Shown here piece by piece: positions 46,817 through 55,650 of a stretch of 64,000 nt of DNA; position 1 is the first letter of the stretch; each line of letters begins with the position of its first letter. The DNA comes from Saprospiraceae bacterium. Its GTDB lineage: Bacteria; Bacteroidota; Bacteroidia; Chitinophagales; Saprospiraceae. The DNA lies in contig JADKKF010000014.1 of assembly GCA_016720635.1 (NCBI GenBank), positions 38,501-102,500 of the forward strand, in the 5' to 3' direction. Both the position numbers and the translations under genes were made by a program. The notes under the pieces are model-generated. The model saw nothing but the letters and a program-made list of their open reading frames with translations. It searched no databases and had not been told where the DNA came from.

Positions 46817-47428
46817 ATGGCTTTTGAATTACCTAAATTAAACTACGCTTACGACGCATTAGAACCACATTTTGATGCTCGAACCATGGAAATTCACCAC
46901 ACAAAACACCATCAAGCCTATACTACAAATCTTAATAATGCCATCGCTGGCACAGAATGGGAGAGTATGAGTATCGAGGATATTTGTAAAAATATCTCCA
47001 AAGCAAGTCCAGCGATCAGAAATAACGGAGGCGGATATTTTAATCACAATCTTTTTTGGAAAGTATTGTCTCCCGTAGGAGGTGGGAAGCCAAGTGGAGC
47101 TATAGGTGATGCGATTGATAAGGCTTTTGGAAGCTTCGAAGAATTTAAAACCAAATTTGCAGCAGCAGCTGCTACTAGATTTGGTAGTGGTTGGGCTTGG
47201 CTTTGTGTCAATAAAGGTGTACTTGAGATTTGTTCTACACCCAATCAAGACAATCCTTTGATGGATGTTGATACGGCTGGATGCGGTGGACTGCCAATAC
47301 TTGGATTGGACGTTTGGGAACACGCGTACTATTTGCATTATCAAAACAGGAGACCAGATTATATCCAGGCTTTTTTTGAAATCATCAACTGGGATTACGT
47401 TGAAGAATTATATTTAAAAAATAAATAA
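46817..47428 (+). CDS. Superoxide dismutase (Fe/Mn type)
   Basis: 203 residues. Dismutates superoxide in the cytoplasm. The four metal ligands are visible: H27 (MEIHHTKHH), H77 (GGGYFNHNLFW), D165 and H169 (LDVWEHAYYLHY). The metal cannot be settled with certainty. GGLPILGLDVWEHAYYLHYQ is compatible with Mn or cambialistic enzymes, and the active-site neighbour Gly/Gln pattern was not resolved. There is no signal peptide. Monocistronic; upstream 190 bp hold no gene. Confidence 0.95.
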   Translation: MAFELPKLNYAYDALEPHFDARTMEIHHTKHHQAYTTNLNNAIAGTEWESMSIEDICKNISKASPAIRNNGGGYFNHNLFWKVLSPVGGGKPSGAIGDAIDKAFGSFEEFKTKFAAAAATRFGSGWAWLCVNKGVLEICSTPNQDNPLMDVDTAGCGGLPILGLDVWEHAYYLHYQNRRPDYIQAFFEIINWDYVEELYLKNK

Positions 47429-47539
47429 TCCATTATATACCAATAAACATTAATTACCCATATTTTTGATTTTGGAACTAAAAATGCAGTTATTGCGTTT
47501 TTTGGACAATTATTTATAAAACTTAATTAAATACAAAAC

Positions 47540-48130
47540 ATGAGTTCAACCGTAAAAAACATCCTAATCGTAGTTGGGGTATTATTGTTAATAGGGATTT
47601 TCTTTATTTCCCCGTATAATACCATGGTTTCAAAAGACGAAACAGTGAAAAAATATTGGAACAACGTCGAGACCCAATATCAGAGAAGATATGAGTTGAT
47701 TCCCAACTTGATCAACACCGTAAAGGGTGTAGCTAACTTTGAAAGAGGGGTATTGGAAGCTGTAACACAAGCTAGATCTTCCGTGGGCAGTATGAAAATC
47801 GACCCCAACAACTTGACACCTGAAAATATCCAAAAGTTTGAAGCTGCTCAATCTCAGATGAGTTCGGCTCTTTCTAGATTATTGGTTGTTTCAGAGCAAT
47901 ATCCGCAGTTGAGAGCTACCGAGTCTTTCAGAGATTTACAAGCTCAATTGGAAGGTACTGAAAATAGGATAGGAAAGGCTAGAGATGATTTTAACGGATC
48001 TATCCAAGAGTACAATACTTATATCCGTAAATTTCCAAACAATATAACAGCTGGACTTTTTGGTTTTGCACAAAAAGAAGGATTTAAGTCTGAAAAAGGT
48101 GCAGAAAAGGCTCCAAAAGTCCAATTTTAA
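47540..48130 (+). CDS. lemA: LemA-family membrane-anchored protein
   Basis: 196 residues. An N-terminal transmembrane segment (ILIVVGVLLLIGIFFISPYN) is followed by the LemA helical domain (VETQYQRRYELIPNLINTVK, VVSEQYPQLRATESFRDLQA, then ENRIGKARDDFNGSIQEYN). Function is poorly defined in general. It is the first gene of an operon with two TPM-domain proteins (9 bp to the next start), a conserved arrangement in which the proteins probably act together at the envelope. Confidence 0.93.
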   Translation: MSSTVKNILIVVGVLLLIGIFFISPYNTMVSKDETVKKYWNNVETQYQRRYELIPNLINTVKGVANFERGVLEAVTQARSSVGSMKIDPNNLTPENIQKFEAAQSQMSSALSRLLVVSEQYPQLRATESFRDLQAQLEGTENRIGKARDDFNGSIQEYNTYIRKFPNNITAGLFGFAQKEGFKSEKGAEKAPKVQF

Positions 48131-48139
48131 TAAAATAGG

Positions 48140-48586
48140 ATGTTTTATAGTAAGACCAATCCTTTACATCTTTCCCAATCGGAACAAGAGCAAGTGGCCT
48201 TGGCGATAAAGAATGTAGAAGGCATCACAAGTGGGGAATTGCGCATATGCATAGAGAATGGCCCCACTTCTGATGTCGATGCTAGATCTAAGGAGGTTTT
48301 TGGTATGCTTAGCATGTATAAAACCAAGTATGCCAATGGCGTGCTGATCTATGTTAATGTTGCTTCTAGAAAATTTAGCATTATTGGCGATAAGGGATTT
48401 GACCAAAAAATACCATTATTTTATTGGCAGTCCAAGGCTCAAGAATTGGGCATGTATTTTTCACAAAATCGGTATGCTGAGGGTTTGATTTATATTATAG
48501 AAAAAATGGGAGAGGATCTAGAACGGTTATTCCCATTCGAAGCAGGAGATATCAATGAATTGCCAGATGAAATACATTATTTGTAG
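48140..48586 (+). CDS. TPM-domain protein (YgcG-like), soluble form
   Basis: 148 residues of the TPM/DUF477 domain (LHLSQSEQEQVALAIKNVEG, TSGELRICIEN, YANGVLIYVNVASRKFSIIG, then GDKGFDQKIP). No signal peptide or membrane segment is visible, so it is either cytoplasmic or a peripheral partner of the membrane-anchored TPM protein next door. It lies between lemA and the second TPM gene, with 9-bp and 1-bp gaps. TPM domains are implicated in envelope integrity and photosystem repair in other organisms; the role here is inferred from the family only. Confidence 0.88.
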   Translation: MFYSKTNPLHLSQSEQEQVALAIKNVEGITSGELRICIENGPTSDVDARSKEVFGMLSMYKTKYANGVLIYVNVASRKFSIIGDKGFDQKIPLFYWQSKAQELGMYFSQNRYAEGLIYIIEKMGEDLERLFPFEAGDINELPDEIHYL

Positions 48587-48587
48587 T

Positions 48588-49400
48588 ATGAAAAAAGCGA
48601 TGAACCTTGCCGTTCGGTTGGCTTTTGCATTGATATTTTTGGCCATTTCGCTGCCTTCTTTTGCTGAGATAAAAATACCTATCAAGCCAAACCCACCTAG
48701 GTTGGTCAATGATTTTGCTGGAATCTTAAGTCCGAGTTATATCGCGCAGATGGAGCATTCCTTGAGGCTTTATGCAGACAGCACTTCCAATGAAATTGCG
48801 ATAATAACTATTAAAGGTTTGGATGATTATCCAGCCATTGAATACGCATACACCATAGGCGATGCTTGGGGAATTGGCCGAAAAGGTAAAGACAATGGGG
48901 TTGTAATCCTTATAGCACCCAATGATAGGAAACTAGCTATCGCACCAGGGCGAGGATTAACGGGTGCATTGCCTGACATAACTTGCAAACAAATCATCCG
49001 AAGAGATTTTTCCCCTCAATTTAAGGCAGGTAATTATGAAGCAGGCATAAGCCAAGGTGTGTCTTCTATCATCAACTCCATTCAGGGTGAATTCAGTGCA
49101 GATCCCTCAAGTGCCGAAGGAGATCCTTTGGTTACTTTGCTCATCATGTTTTTTATTTTCTTCCTACTTTTCTTCTTGATGTATCGGATGGCCAAGAGAA
49201 ATAAATCATTCACTACGGTCAATCAAAGAGGCTGGAGAGACCAATATCCATCCTCTCGAGGCGATGGCGGGATTTGGTGGTTCCCTACGGGTGGAGGCGA
49301 CTTTGACAATAACCGCGGCGGAGGCGGAGGAGGAGGCTCCAGTTGGGGCGGATTCGGAGGAGGAGGTTTCGATGGAGGAGGGGCCAGTGGTGGTTGGTAA
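48588..49400 (+). CDS. TPM-domain protein, exported and membrane-anchored, Gly-rich tail
   Basis: 270 residues from ATG 48588, one base after the previous stop. Signal peptide (AVRLAFALIFLAISLPSFAE), TPM domain at about 25-165 (LVNDFAGILSPSYIAQMEHS, NEIAIITIKGLDDYPAIEYA, DNGVVILIAPNDRKLAIAPG, RGLTGALPD), one transmembrane segment near 178-200 (LLIMFFIFFLLFFLMYRM), and a Gly/Ser-rich tail (GGGGGGSSWGGFGGGGFDGG). This is the classic YgcG architecture. It completes the lemA-TPM-TPM operon. Confidence 0.92.
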   Translation: MKKAMNLAVRLAFALIFLAISLPSFAEIKIPIKPNPPRLVNDFAGILSPSYIAQMEHSLRLYADSTSNEIAIITIKGLDDYPAIEYAYTIGDAWGIGRKGKDNGVVILIAPNDRKLAIAPGRGLTGALPDITCKQIIRRDFSPQFKAGNYEAGISQGVSSIINSIQGEFSADPSSAEGDPLVTLLIMFFIFFLLFFLMYRMAKRNKSFTTVNQRGWRDQYPSSRGDGGIWWFPTGGGDFDNNRGGGGGGGSSWGGFGGGGFDGGGASGGW

Positions 49401-49541
49401 TTGACCTTTTTTCTTAGTCATTTTTTCTTTTTGTTTAGTTTTGGATTCCAATGCAACGCATTATTAGTGCATGAATAAGATTATTTGCTCGGTTAATTTG
49501 TTAATTGTCAAAATAAATTTTGTATTTGCCTAAAAATTCAA

Positions 49542-49549
49542 TAGGTTTG
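49542..49549 (+). promoter_or_regulatory. -7 element (TAGGTTTG) of tandem T9SS gene 1
   Basis: TAGGTTTG fits TAnnTTTG, followed by TACA as at the other tandem genes, and lies 45 bp before ATG 49595. Confidence 0.5.
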
Positions 49550-49594
49550 TACAGGAAATTTTCAATTAATTATAAATCTATAAATTTACTTATT

Positions 49595-50944
49595 ATGCAA
49601 AAGTATTTACTAGCAGCATTCCTCATTTTTGGATTTTTTATTTCAAATGCTCAAGACCGCCAAGAACTTATTCGCAGAGCTCAAATTTTAGCAAAATCAG
49701 CTGGAGTGGACTTGAATAGGGACAGTCGGCACTCTAATCGGTTTAATCATATGGAACTTAGAAGCCCTGAATTTAGAGGAGCAATCAAACAAAGACTAGA
49801 TCGAGTTGATCTTGAAGAACTGGATTCTACAGGAGTTTTGGTACAAGTAGGCAATTATTCATTTACATACAATACCAACAATCAAAATACAAAAGCATCT
49901 CTTAATTTAGAAACAGGAATACCGGGAATTTTGATTCCTTTATTTGTAGATAACTATTTTTATGAAAATAACCGTGTGGTTAGAAGAGAAGAGGAAGGAT
50001 TAGATTTTAATACCTTCTTATCGGAGAAAGAATCAAGAACTATTTATATTTATAATGGCAGAGGTTTGGTGAGTCAATTAATAACTGATCGTTGGGACAA
50101 ATCATTGTCAGATTACACGCCAAACAAGAAAGAAGTACGGTACTATGATGTCAATGATCGTCTGGTGCAAGACACTGTTTATGGATTGAATGTAGATAAT
50201 GGCCAATTTGAGTTTAATTATAGACACGAATACACTTACAATGGTCAAGGATTGTTGCAATCTTCTCAACAATTTATATTTGACAAGTCTAATTCTATTT
50301 GGAACAATAATACTCGTGAGTTTCATACCTATGATGCAAATAATAATTTATTGCAGAAGACTTTACAAGATTGGAATGAAAACCTGTCTTCGTTTATTAA
50401 TGATGAACAAAGTACCGCAATTTACGATGCAATTGGCGGTATAAATCGAATTACTACTTTGGTCTGGAATCCTAATATTAATAATTGGGAAAATGAGGAC
50501 AAATATGACTATATAAATGATATCAACTACGATCGCAACGACCTTATTCTTCCTGTTTTTTCAAAAGATTTTGAAGTTGAATTCAACCGATTCAATAAAA
50601 TGTTAAAAACTGAGTTCTGGTATGATTTTGACTTATCTTCAAATGATTGGCTTTTGGCTGTGAAATCTACTTATATATATTCACAGCAAATAGTCATCAA
50701 CACTGAGGACAACAAGCTTGAGGGCGTTTCTTTTTATCCGAATCCCGTAGAGAGTAGTTTGTCAATCAGGAATCAAAAAGGAGCTGGGACCTTTGAATTG
50801 TTCAATGTACAAGGGCAAAAGATCATCTATCAAGAAGTGGTTGGAGACGCTCAAGTTGATTTGAGCAAACAAATGCCTGGATTTTACTTTTACAAAATGA
50901 CGATTGGCGGCAAGTCAGCTACTGGGAAATTGGTGAAAAACTAA
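49595..50944 (+). CDS. Tandem T9SS protein 1 (YD-like repeats, type A sorting domain)
   Basis: 449 residues from ATG 49595. Signal peptide (KYLLAAFLIFGFFISNAQD); a middle of repeated YxYxxNNxLxxK-like units (EYTYNGQGLLQSSQQF, FHTYDANNNLLQKTLQDW), which resemble YD/RHS-type beta repeats; and a type A sorting domain with VSFYPNPVESSLSIRNQKGA, IFELFNVQGQKI-like and FYFYKMTIGGKSATGKLVKN. Exported by T9SS; function unknown. First of four tandem paralogues; the C-terminal about 80 residues are nearly identical among them, while the middle is diverged. Confidence 0.88.
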   Translation: MQKYLLAAFLIFGFFISNAQDRQELIRRAQILAKSAGVDLNRDSRHSNRFNHMELRSPEFRGAIKQRLDRVDLEELDSTGVLVQVGNYSFTYNTNNQNTKASLNLETGIPGILIPLFVDNYFYENNRVVRREEEGLDFNTFLSEKESRTIYIYNGRGLVSQLITDRWDKSLSDYTPNKKEVRYYDVNDRLVQDTVYGLNVDNGQFEFNYRHEYTYNGQGLLQSSQQFIFDKSNSIWNNNTREFHTYDANNNLLQKTLQDWNENLSSFINDEQSTAIYDAIGGINRITTLVWNPNINNWENEDKYDYINDINYDRNDLILPVFSKDFEVEFNRFNKMLKTEFWYDFDLSSNDWLLAVKSTYIYSQQIVINTEDNKLEGVSFYPNPVESSLSIRNQKGAGTFELFNVQGQKIIYQEVVGDAQVDLSKQMPGFYFYKMTIGGKSATGKLVKN

Positions 50945-51060
50945 TGATAATTTGGGTTTAAGAGAAACTTGGTAGAAGTTTTATGTTTTTTTTGCGAATA
51001 ATATAGTAATAACATTTAATTATTCAGGAATATTTGCAAAGCAATTGCCCTAAATTAAAA

Positions 51061-51068
51061 TATATTTG
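51061..51068 (+). promoter_or_regulatory. -7 element (TATATTTG) of tandem T9SS gene 2
   Basis: TATATTTG followed by TACA, 45 bp before ATG 51114; conserved in the spacers before genes 3 and 4. Confidence 0.55.
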
Positions 51069-51113
51069 TACAGTAAGTCTTGAAATAATTTTGTAACCAC
51101 AAATTTTAAAATA

Positions 51114-52463
51114 ATGATAAAACATTTACTAATCGCATTCCTAATTTTTGGATTTTTTATCACAAATGCTCAAGACCGCCAAGAGATCATTCAGAGGGCT
51201 GAGGCCAGATTAAAGGCATTGAATTTAATAGATTTTCCAAGGTCAAATGGGCATATGGATATGGGATTAAATAACCAGATTAACCCATCGTTTAGAGGAG
51301 GGGTTAAACATAGACTGGATAGAATAGATTATGAAGAAATCGATTTGACAGGGAGACTTGTACCACGAGGAAATAAATCATATGTCTACAATGCCAATAA
51401 TCAACTTACACAATTATCTTCCAATTTTCGTGAAGTAAGTCCAGGTATTTATTCACCTTCCATTGTTAATAGTTTTACTTATGAAAACAACAAGGTTGTA
51501 AAATATAGAGTTGAAATATTTAATAATAGTACAGGCCAGCATAATTGGGATTTAAGAATTAAAATGTATTATAATTCCAAAGGATTGTTGAGCCAGTTGG
51601 ACTACGAAGTTTATGATACGACTTTATTAGAATACAAACCAAATGAGAGAGAGGTTCTTTACTATGATTCAAATGATCACATAGTTCAAGATACAACCTT
51701 TAAACTGAATGTGGACAATGGCCTGATGGAATTTTATAAACGTGATGAGTTTACATATAATGCGCGGGGGTTGTTAGACGTTTCTTACAACTATTCATAT
51801 GACTTAGATAGTTCTGCTTGGTTGAAAACAGACCGTTTGTTATACTCCTACGATGTAAATAATTATTTGGTGCAAAGGACATATCAATACTGGGATAAAA
51901 CTCAATTGCAGTATGCAAATAGTTCACAGCAAAATGTTGACTATGATGCAGATGGAGGAATTGCTCTAGAGAGACATAGTTTGTGGGACAGCAATACAAA
52001 TACTTGGAGAGATTTTTTTAAAACTGAATTTGTCAATGACCACAACTTCAATCTGGCGGATCTCTTACTTCCGAAAATTTTTGATAATGTAGAAAGTCAA
52101 TTTGGATTGTTTAATAAAATGCTAAAGGGGGAAAACCATTTAGAATGGAGAACGAATATTAGTGATTGGAAATTTATTGAAAAAAGGACGTATATCTATT
52201 CCGAACAAATAGTCATAAACACCGAGGACACAAAGCTCGAGGGCGTTTCTTTTTATCCGAATCCCGTAGAGAGTAGTTTGTCCATCAGGAATCAAAAAGG
52301 AGCAGGGATCTTCGAATTGTTCAATGTCCAAGGGCAAAAGATCATCCATCAAGAAGTGGTTGGAGATGCTCAAGTAGATTTGACCCAGCAAATGTCTGGA
52401 TTTTACTTTTACAAAATGACGATTGGCGGCAAATCAGCGACTGGAAAATTGGTGAAAAACTAG
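51114..52463 (+). CDS. Tandem T9SS protein 2
   Basis: 449 residues with the same layout as its neighbours: signal peptide (HLLIAFLIFGFFITNAQD), a shared N-terminal segment (EARLKALNLIDFPRSNGHMD, then FRGGVKHRLDRIDYEEIDLT), YD-like repeats (EFTYNARGLLDVSYNYSYDL, YSYDVNNYLVQRTYQYWDK) and the sorting domain ending SATGKLVKN. The gap to gene 1 is 169 bp, the same as between all members. A substrate-binding or adhesive surface role is possible; no catalytic motif is seen. Confidence 0.88.
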   Translation: MIKHLLIAFLIFGFFITNAQDRQEIIQRAEARLKALNLIDFPRSNGHMDMGLNNQINPSFRGGVKHRLDRIDYEEIDLTGRLVPRGNKSYVYNANNQLTQLSSNFREVSPGIYSPSIVNSFTYENNKVVKYRVEIFNNSTGQHNWDLRIKMYYNSKGLLSQLDYEVYDTTLLEYKPNEREVLYYDSNDHIVQDTTFKLNVDNGLMEFYKRDEFTYNARGLLDVSYNYSYDLDSSAWLKTDRLLYSYDVNNYLVQRTYQYWDKTQLQYANSSQQNVDYDADGGIALERHSLWDSNTNTWRDFFKTEFVNDHNFNLADLLLPKIFDNVESQFGLFNKMLKGENHLEWRTNISDWKFIEKRTYIYSEQIVINTEDTKLEGVSFYPNPVESSLSIRNQKGAGIFELFNVQGQKIIHQEVVGDAQVDLTQQMSGFYFYKMTIGGKSATGKLVKN

Positions 52464-52578
52464 GCATAATTTGGGTTAAGAGAAACTTGCAAGAATTTAT
52501 TTGTTTTTTTTACGAATAATATAGAAAGAATATTTTATTGTTCTGGAATATTTGCGTTGTAGTTGACTTAAATTATAA

Positions 52579-52586
52579 TATATTTG
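52579..52586 (+). promoter_or_regulatory. -7 element (TATATTTG) of tandem T9SS gene 3
   Basis: TATATTTG followed by TACA, 46 bp before ATG 52633. Confidence 0.5.
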
Positions 52587-52632
52587 TACACAGTGACTTG
52601 AAATAATTTTGTAACCAAAATTTTTTAAAATA

Positions 52633-53901
52633 ATGATAAAGCATATACTAACCGCATTCCTCATTTTTGGATTTTTTAGTACAAATGCTCAAGACCGTCA
52701 AGGGCTCATACACAGGGCAGAAGCCAGATTAAAGTCTTTGAATCTTGTAGATTTTCAGAGTCCATATGGGCATGAGGATATTGGATTAAATAACATGAAT
52801 AATCCAGTGTTTAGAGGAGGGGTTAAACATAGACTGGATAGGATAGAGACTCAAGCCAGGGATAATACTGGTACTTTGATTCCTTATCAGCGTTTTGCTT
52901 TTACCTACAATTCTGATCAGCAGCTTACAGATTTTAGTTATTATTTTAACGAGGGCGGTGCAGGAGTATTTATTCTTTATAGTGTGGATCATTATTTTTA
53001 TGAAAGCAATAAAGTTGTAAAAATTGAAACTGAATCCTACGAAAACAGCGGTGGTAGTTTACCAATAAAAGTAAGACGTACAAACTTGCATTACAACGAC
53101 AAGGGATTGGTTGATTTATTAGGAAAAGATTATTATGTAGAGTGGTTGTCTAAATATGTGCCTGAAAGTAATAAAATTTTCGTTTACGACAACAATAATA
53201 GACTTATACAAGATACGATATATAATTTTTATATTCCTGATAGCAATCGTATTCAATCAGCCTATAGAAAAGAATATACGTATAATGACCAAGGTTTATT
53301 AAAAGAAGAGCGTCAATATTTGTTAGATAGAAGCAGATCTATTTGGCTTGCTTATGACCGCAATGTTTATACCTATGATAGTAATAATTTTTTAAAATTA
53401 AAATCAATAGAGGTCTGGGATTCGGTTAATTCCAATTTTTCTATTTTACGGCAATATAGAGCTACTTATGACTCCTTTAGTGGTATCTATCTTATAGAAC
53501 ACGGATTTTGGGACATTAATGCGAATAAGTGGGATTTTAATGAAAAAATTGAATATATCAATGATAATAGTTTCGGCAGAGAAGACTTATTGATACCCCC
53601 ATATGAAATATATCCGGACATAGAAGATTTTAATCTTTTCAATCGAAAGTTAATGTCTGACACATATTCTCGTTATTTTCCTTCATTAAATATTTGGAGA
53701 ATTGAAGGAAAAACTACTTATATCTATTCCGAACAAATAGTCATAAACACCGAGGACACCAAGCTCGAGGGCGTATCTTTTTATCCGAATCCCGTGGAGA
53801 GCAGTCTGTCTATCAGGAATCAAAAAGGAGCAGGGATCTTCGAATTGTTCAATGTACAAGGGCAAAAGATCATCCATCAAGAAGTGGTTGGATATGCATA
53901 A
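52633..53901 (+). CDS. Tandem T9SS protein 3, truncated by a stop in its sorting domain
   Basis: 422 residues; the frame stops at 53901 (TAA), while the paralogues have CAA there. The readable sequence continues in the same frame to the ancestral stop at 53989-53991, including FYFYKMTIGGKSATGKLVKN. The protein therefore loses about 29 residues, which include the end of the T9SS sorting domain. It would likely not be secreted or anchored properly. The rest is intact: signal peptide (HILTAFLIFGFFSTNAQD), shared N-terminal block, and YD-like repeats (EYTYNDQGLLKEERQYLLDR). Because the change is a substitution and not a length change, it may be a genuine recent nonsense mutation. Confidence 0.85.
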   Translation: MIKHILTAFLIFGFFSTNAQDRQGLIHRAEARLKSLNLVDFQSPYGHEDIGLNNMNNPVFRGGVKHRLDRIETQARDNTGTLIPYQRFAFTYNSDQQLTDFSYYFNEGGAGVFILYSVDHYFYESNKVVKIETESYENSGGSLPIKVRRTNLHYNDKGLVDLLGKDYYVEWLSKYVPESNKIFVYDNNNRLIQDTIYNFYIPDSNRIQSAYRKEYTYNDQGLLKEERQYLLDRSRSIWLAYDRNVYTYDSNNFLKLKSIEVWDSVNSNFSILRQYRATYDSFSGIYLIEHGFWDINANKWDFNEKIEYINDNSFGREDLLIPPYEIYPDIEDFNLFNRKLMSDTYSRYFPSLNIWRIEGKTTYIYSEQIVINTEDTKLEGVSFYPNPVESSLSIRNQKGAGIFELFNVQGQKIIHQEVVGYA

Positions 53902-54106
53902 GTTGATTTGAGCAAACAAACACCTGGATTTTACTTTTACAAAATGACGATTGGCGGCAAATCAGCGACTGGAAAATTGGTGAAAAACTAGGCATAATTT
54001 GGGTTAAGAGAAACTTGCAAGAATTTATTTGTTTTTTTTACGAATAATTTAGTAATAACATTTAATTATTCAGGAATATTTGCAAAGCAATTGCCCTAAA
54101 TTAAAA

Positions 54107-54114
54107 TATATTTG
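54107..54114 (+). promoter_or_regulatory. -7 element (TATATTTG) of tandem T9SS gene 4
   Basis: TATATTTG followed by TACA, 46 bp before ATG 54161; the surrounding 60 bp match the region before gene 2. Confidence 0.55.
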
Positions 54115-54160
54115 TACATTAAAACTTAAAATAATTTTGTAACCATAAATTTTTAAAATA

Positions 54161-55510
54161 ATGATAAAACATTTACTAACCACTTTCCTCATTTTTGGAT
54201 TTTTTATCACAAATGCTCAAGACCGTCAAGGGCTCATACACAGGGCTGAAGCCAGATTAAAGTCTTTGGATCTGGTGGATTTTCCGAGTCCATATGGGCA
54301 TATGGATATTGGGATAAATAACCAGACCAACTTTACGTTTAGGGGAGGGATTAAACATAGATTGGATAGAATCAACAAGGAAGCTCTAGATCGTGAAGGT
54401 AAGCTTTTCCTACTAGGATATAGTACATTTACCTATAACACGAATAATCAAATCACTGAATTTTCAGAAAAATCTTATTCTGTAATTCCAGGTTTTTTTT
54501 ATAGTTCTTCATTAGAAAATTATTATTATGAGGGTGGTCGTAAAATAAAAACTGAAAAATTTGAGATGGGTGAAAATACCATTCTTCTTAATAAAACATT
54601 CAGAACAGCTTTGATTTACAATGAAAAGGGATTAGTGAATCAAATAAATTCCGACGTCTTTGTCAGGTCATTGGATGATTACAAACCAAATACCAAACTA
54701 GCTCGGTTATTTGACTCGAATGATCGATTGATACAAGACACTCTTTATTTAGTAAACCCTGTTAACGGCGTATTTGAGATGCATTATAGACATGAATATA
54801 CGTATAATGCGCAAGGGTTGTTGCAGGTATATTTAAAATATGGATTTGATCAAACCAGTTCTTCATGGAAAGAAATGTATCGCGAACTTTATTCATATGA
54901 CGTAAATAATTATTTGGAGCAAAAGACATTTCAACTTTGGGAAGAAAGCCTTTCTGCCTTTGTGAATGTATTTCAAGGCAATGCAGTTTATGATGTGACG
55001 GGTGGGATAAGTCGGATTACAACCACCAAATGGAACCCTAATGTGAATGAGTGGGAAAACTATGAAAAATATGAATTTGTAAATGATAATAACTACAATA
55101 GAGAAGACCTATTATTACCAGATTTATCAGAAGATAAAAGTGTTGATTTCAATAAATTCAACAAAATGTTGAAATTGGAAACCAAGTATAATTTTGATAC
55201 TCCTACAAATTCATGGAGTTTTGCGAATAATTTTATTTATATCTATTCCGAACAAACAGTCATAAACACCGAGGACACCAAGCTCGAGGGCGTATCTTTT
55301 TTTCCGAATCCCGTGGAGAGCAGTCTGTCTATCAGGAATCAAAAAGGAGCTGGGATCTTCGAATTGTTCAATGTCCAAGGGCAAAAGATCATCCATCAAG
55401 AAGTGGTTGGAAATGCACAAGTTGATTTGACCCAGCAAATGTCTGGATTTTACTTTTACAAAATGACGATTGGCGGCAAGTCAGCTACTGGGAAATTGGT
55501 GAAAAACTAG
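54161..55510 (+). CDS. Tandem T9SS protein 4
   Basis: 449 residues. Signal peptide (HLLTTFLIFGFFITNAQD), then an N-terminal block nearly the same as in protein 3 (RQGLIHRAEARLKSLDLVDF), YD-like repeats (EYTYNAQGLLQVYLKYGFDQ, YSYDVNNYLEQKTFQLWEE) and an intact sorting domain. The central 250 residues are closer in motif layout to protein 1 (ISRITTTKWNPNVNEWENYE against INRITTLVWNPNINNWENED) than to its immediate neighbour, suggesting shuffling between copies. It is followed at once by a structured element. Confidence 0.88.
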   Translation: MIKHLLTTFLIFGFFITNAQDRQGLIHRAEARLKSLDLVDFPSPYGHMDIGINNQTNFTFRGGIKHRLDRINKEALDREGKLFLLGYSTFTYNTNNQITEFSEKSYSVIPGFFYSSSLENYYYEGGRKIKTEKFEMGENTILLNKTFRTALIYNEKGLVNQINSDVFVRSLDDYKPNTKLARLFDSNDRLIQDTLYLVNPVNGVFEMHYRHEYTYNAQGLLQVYLKYGFDQTSSSWKEMYRELYSYDVNNYLEQKTFQLWEESLSAFVNVFQGNAVYDVTGGISRITTTKWNPNVNEWENYEKYEFVNDNNYNREDLLLPDLSEDKSVDFNKFNKMLKLETKYNFDTPTNSWSFANNFIYIYSEQTVINTEDTKLEGVSFFPNPVESSLSIRNQKGAGIFELFNVQGQKIIHQEVVGNAQVDLTQQMSGFYFYKMTIGGKSATGKLVKN

Positions 55511-55525
55511 GGATAAAAATTTATC

Positions 55526-55638
55526 GGGCGCACGAGGGGTGGGAGTGGTCTCATTTTATTTTAAATGAGAGTCTTGAAAAGACGGAGCGAAGCGAACCCA
55601 CGGACGACCCGGTCCTAGACCAAAGTCTAGGACGTGCC
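55526..55638 (+). repeat. Dispersed structured element, copy C
   Basis: About 113 bp, starting 16 bp after the stop of tandem gene 4, same orientation. It opens GGGCGCACGAGGGGTGGGAG and closes GGACGTGCC. Hairpin 1 is TCTCATTT ... AAATGAGA, hairpin 2 is GTCTT-GAA-AAGAC, the conserved block is CACGGACGACCCGGTC, and hairpin 3 is TCCTAGAC-CAAA-GTCTAGGA. GTGG in the 5' block pairs with CCAC in the 3' block. Confidence 0.8.
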
Positions 55639-55650
55639 AAAATAATAATT

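Larger units (their letters stand above)
49595..55510 (+). repeat. Four-copy tandem gene duplication, unit about 1.52 kb
   Basis: Start-to-start distances are 1,519, 1,519 and 1,528 bp. The three spacers between ancestral stops and the next ATG are each exactly 169 bp. Ends of the genes and the spacers are highly similar; gene middles are diverged. Confidence 0.9.
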
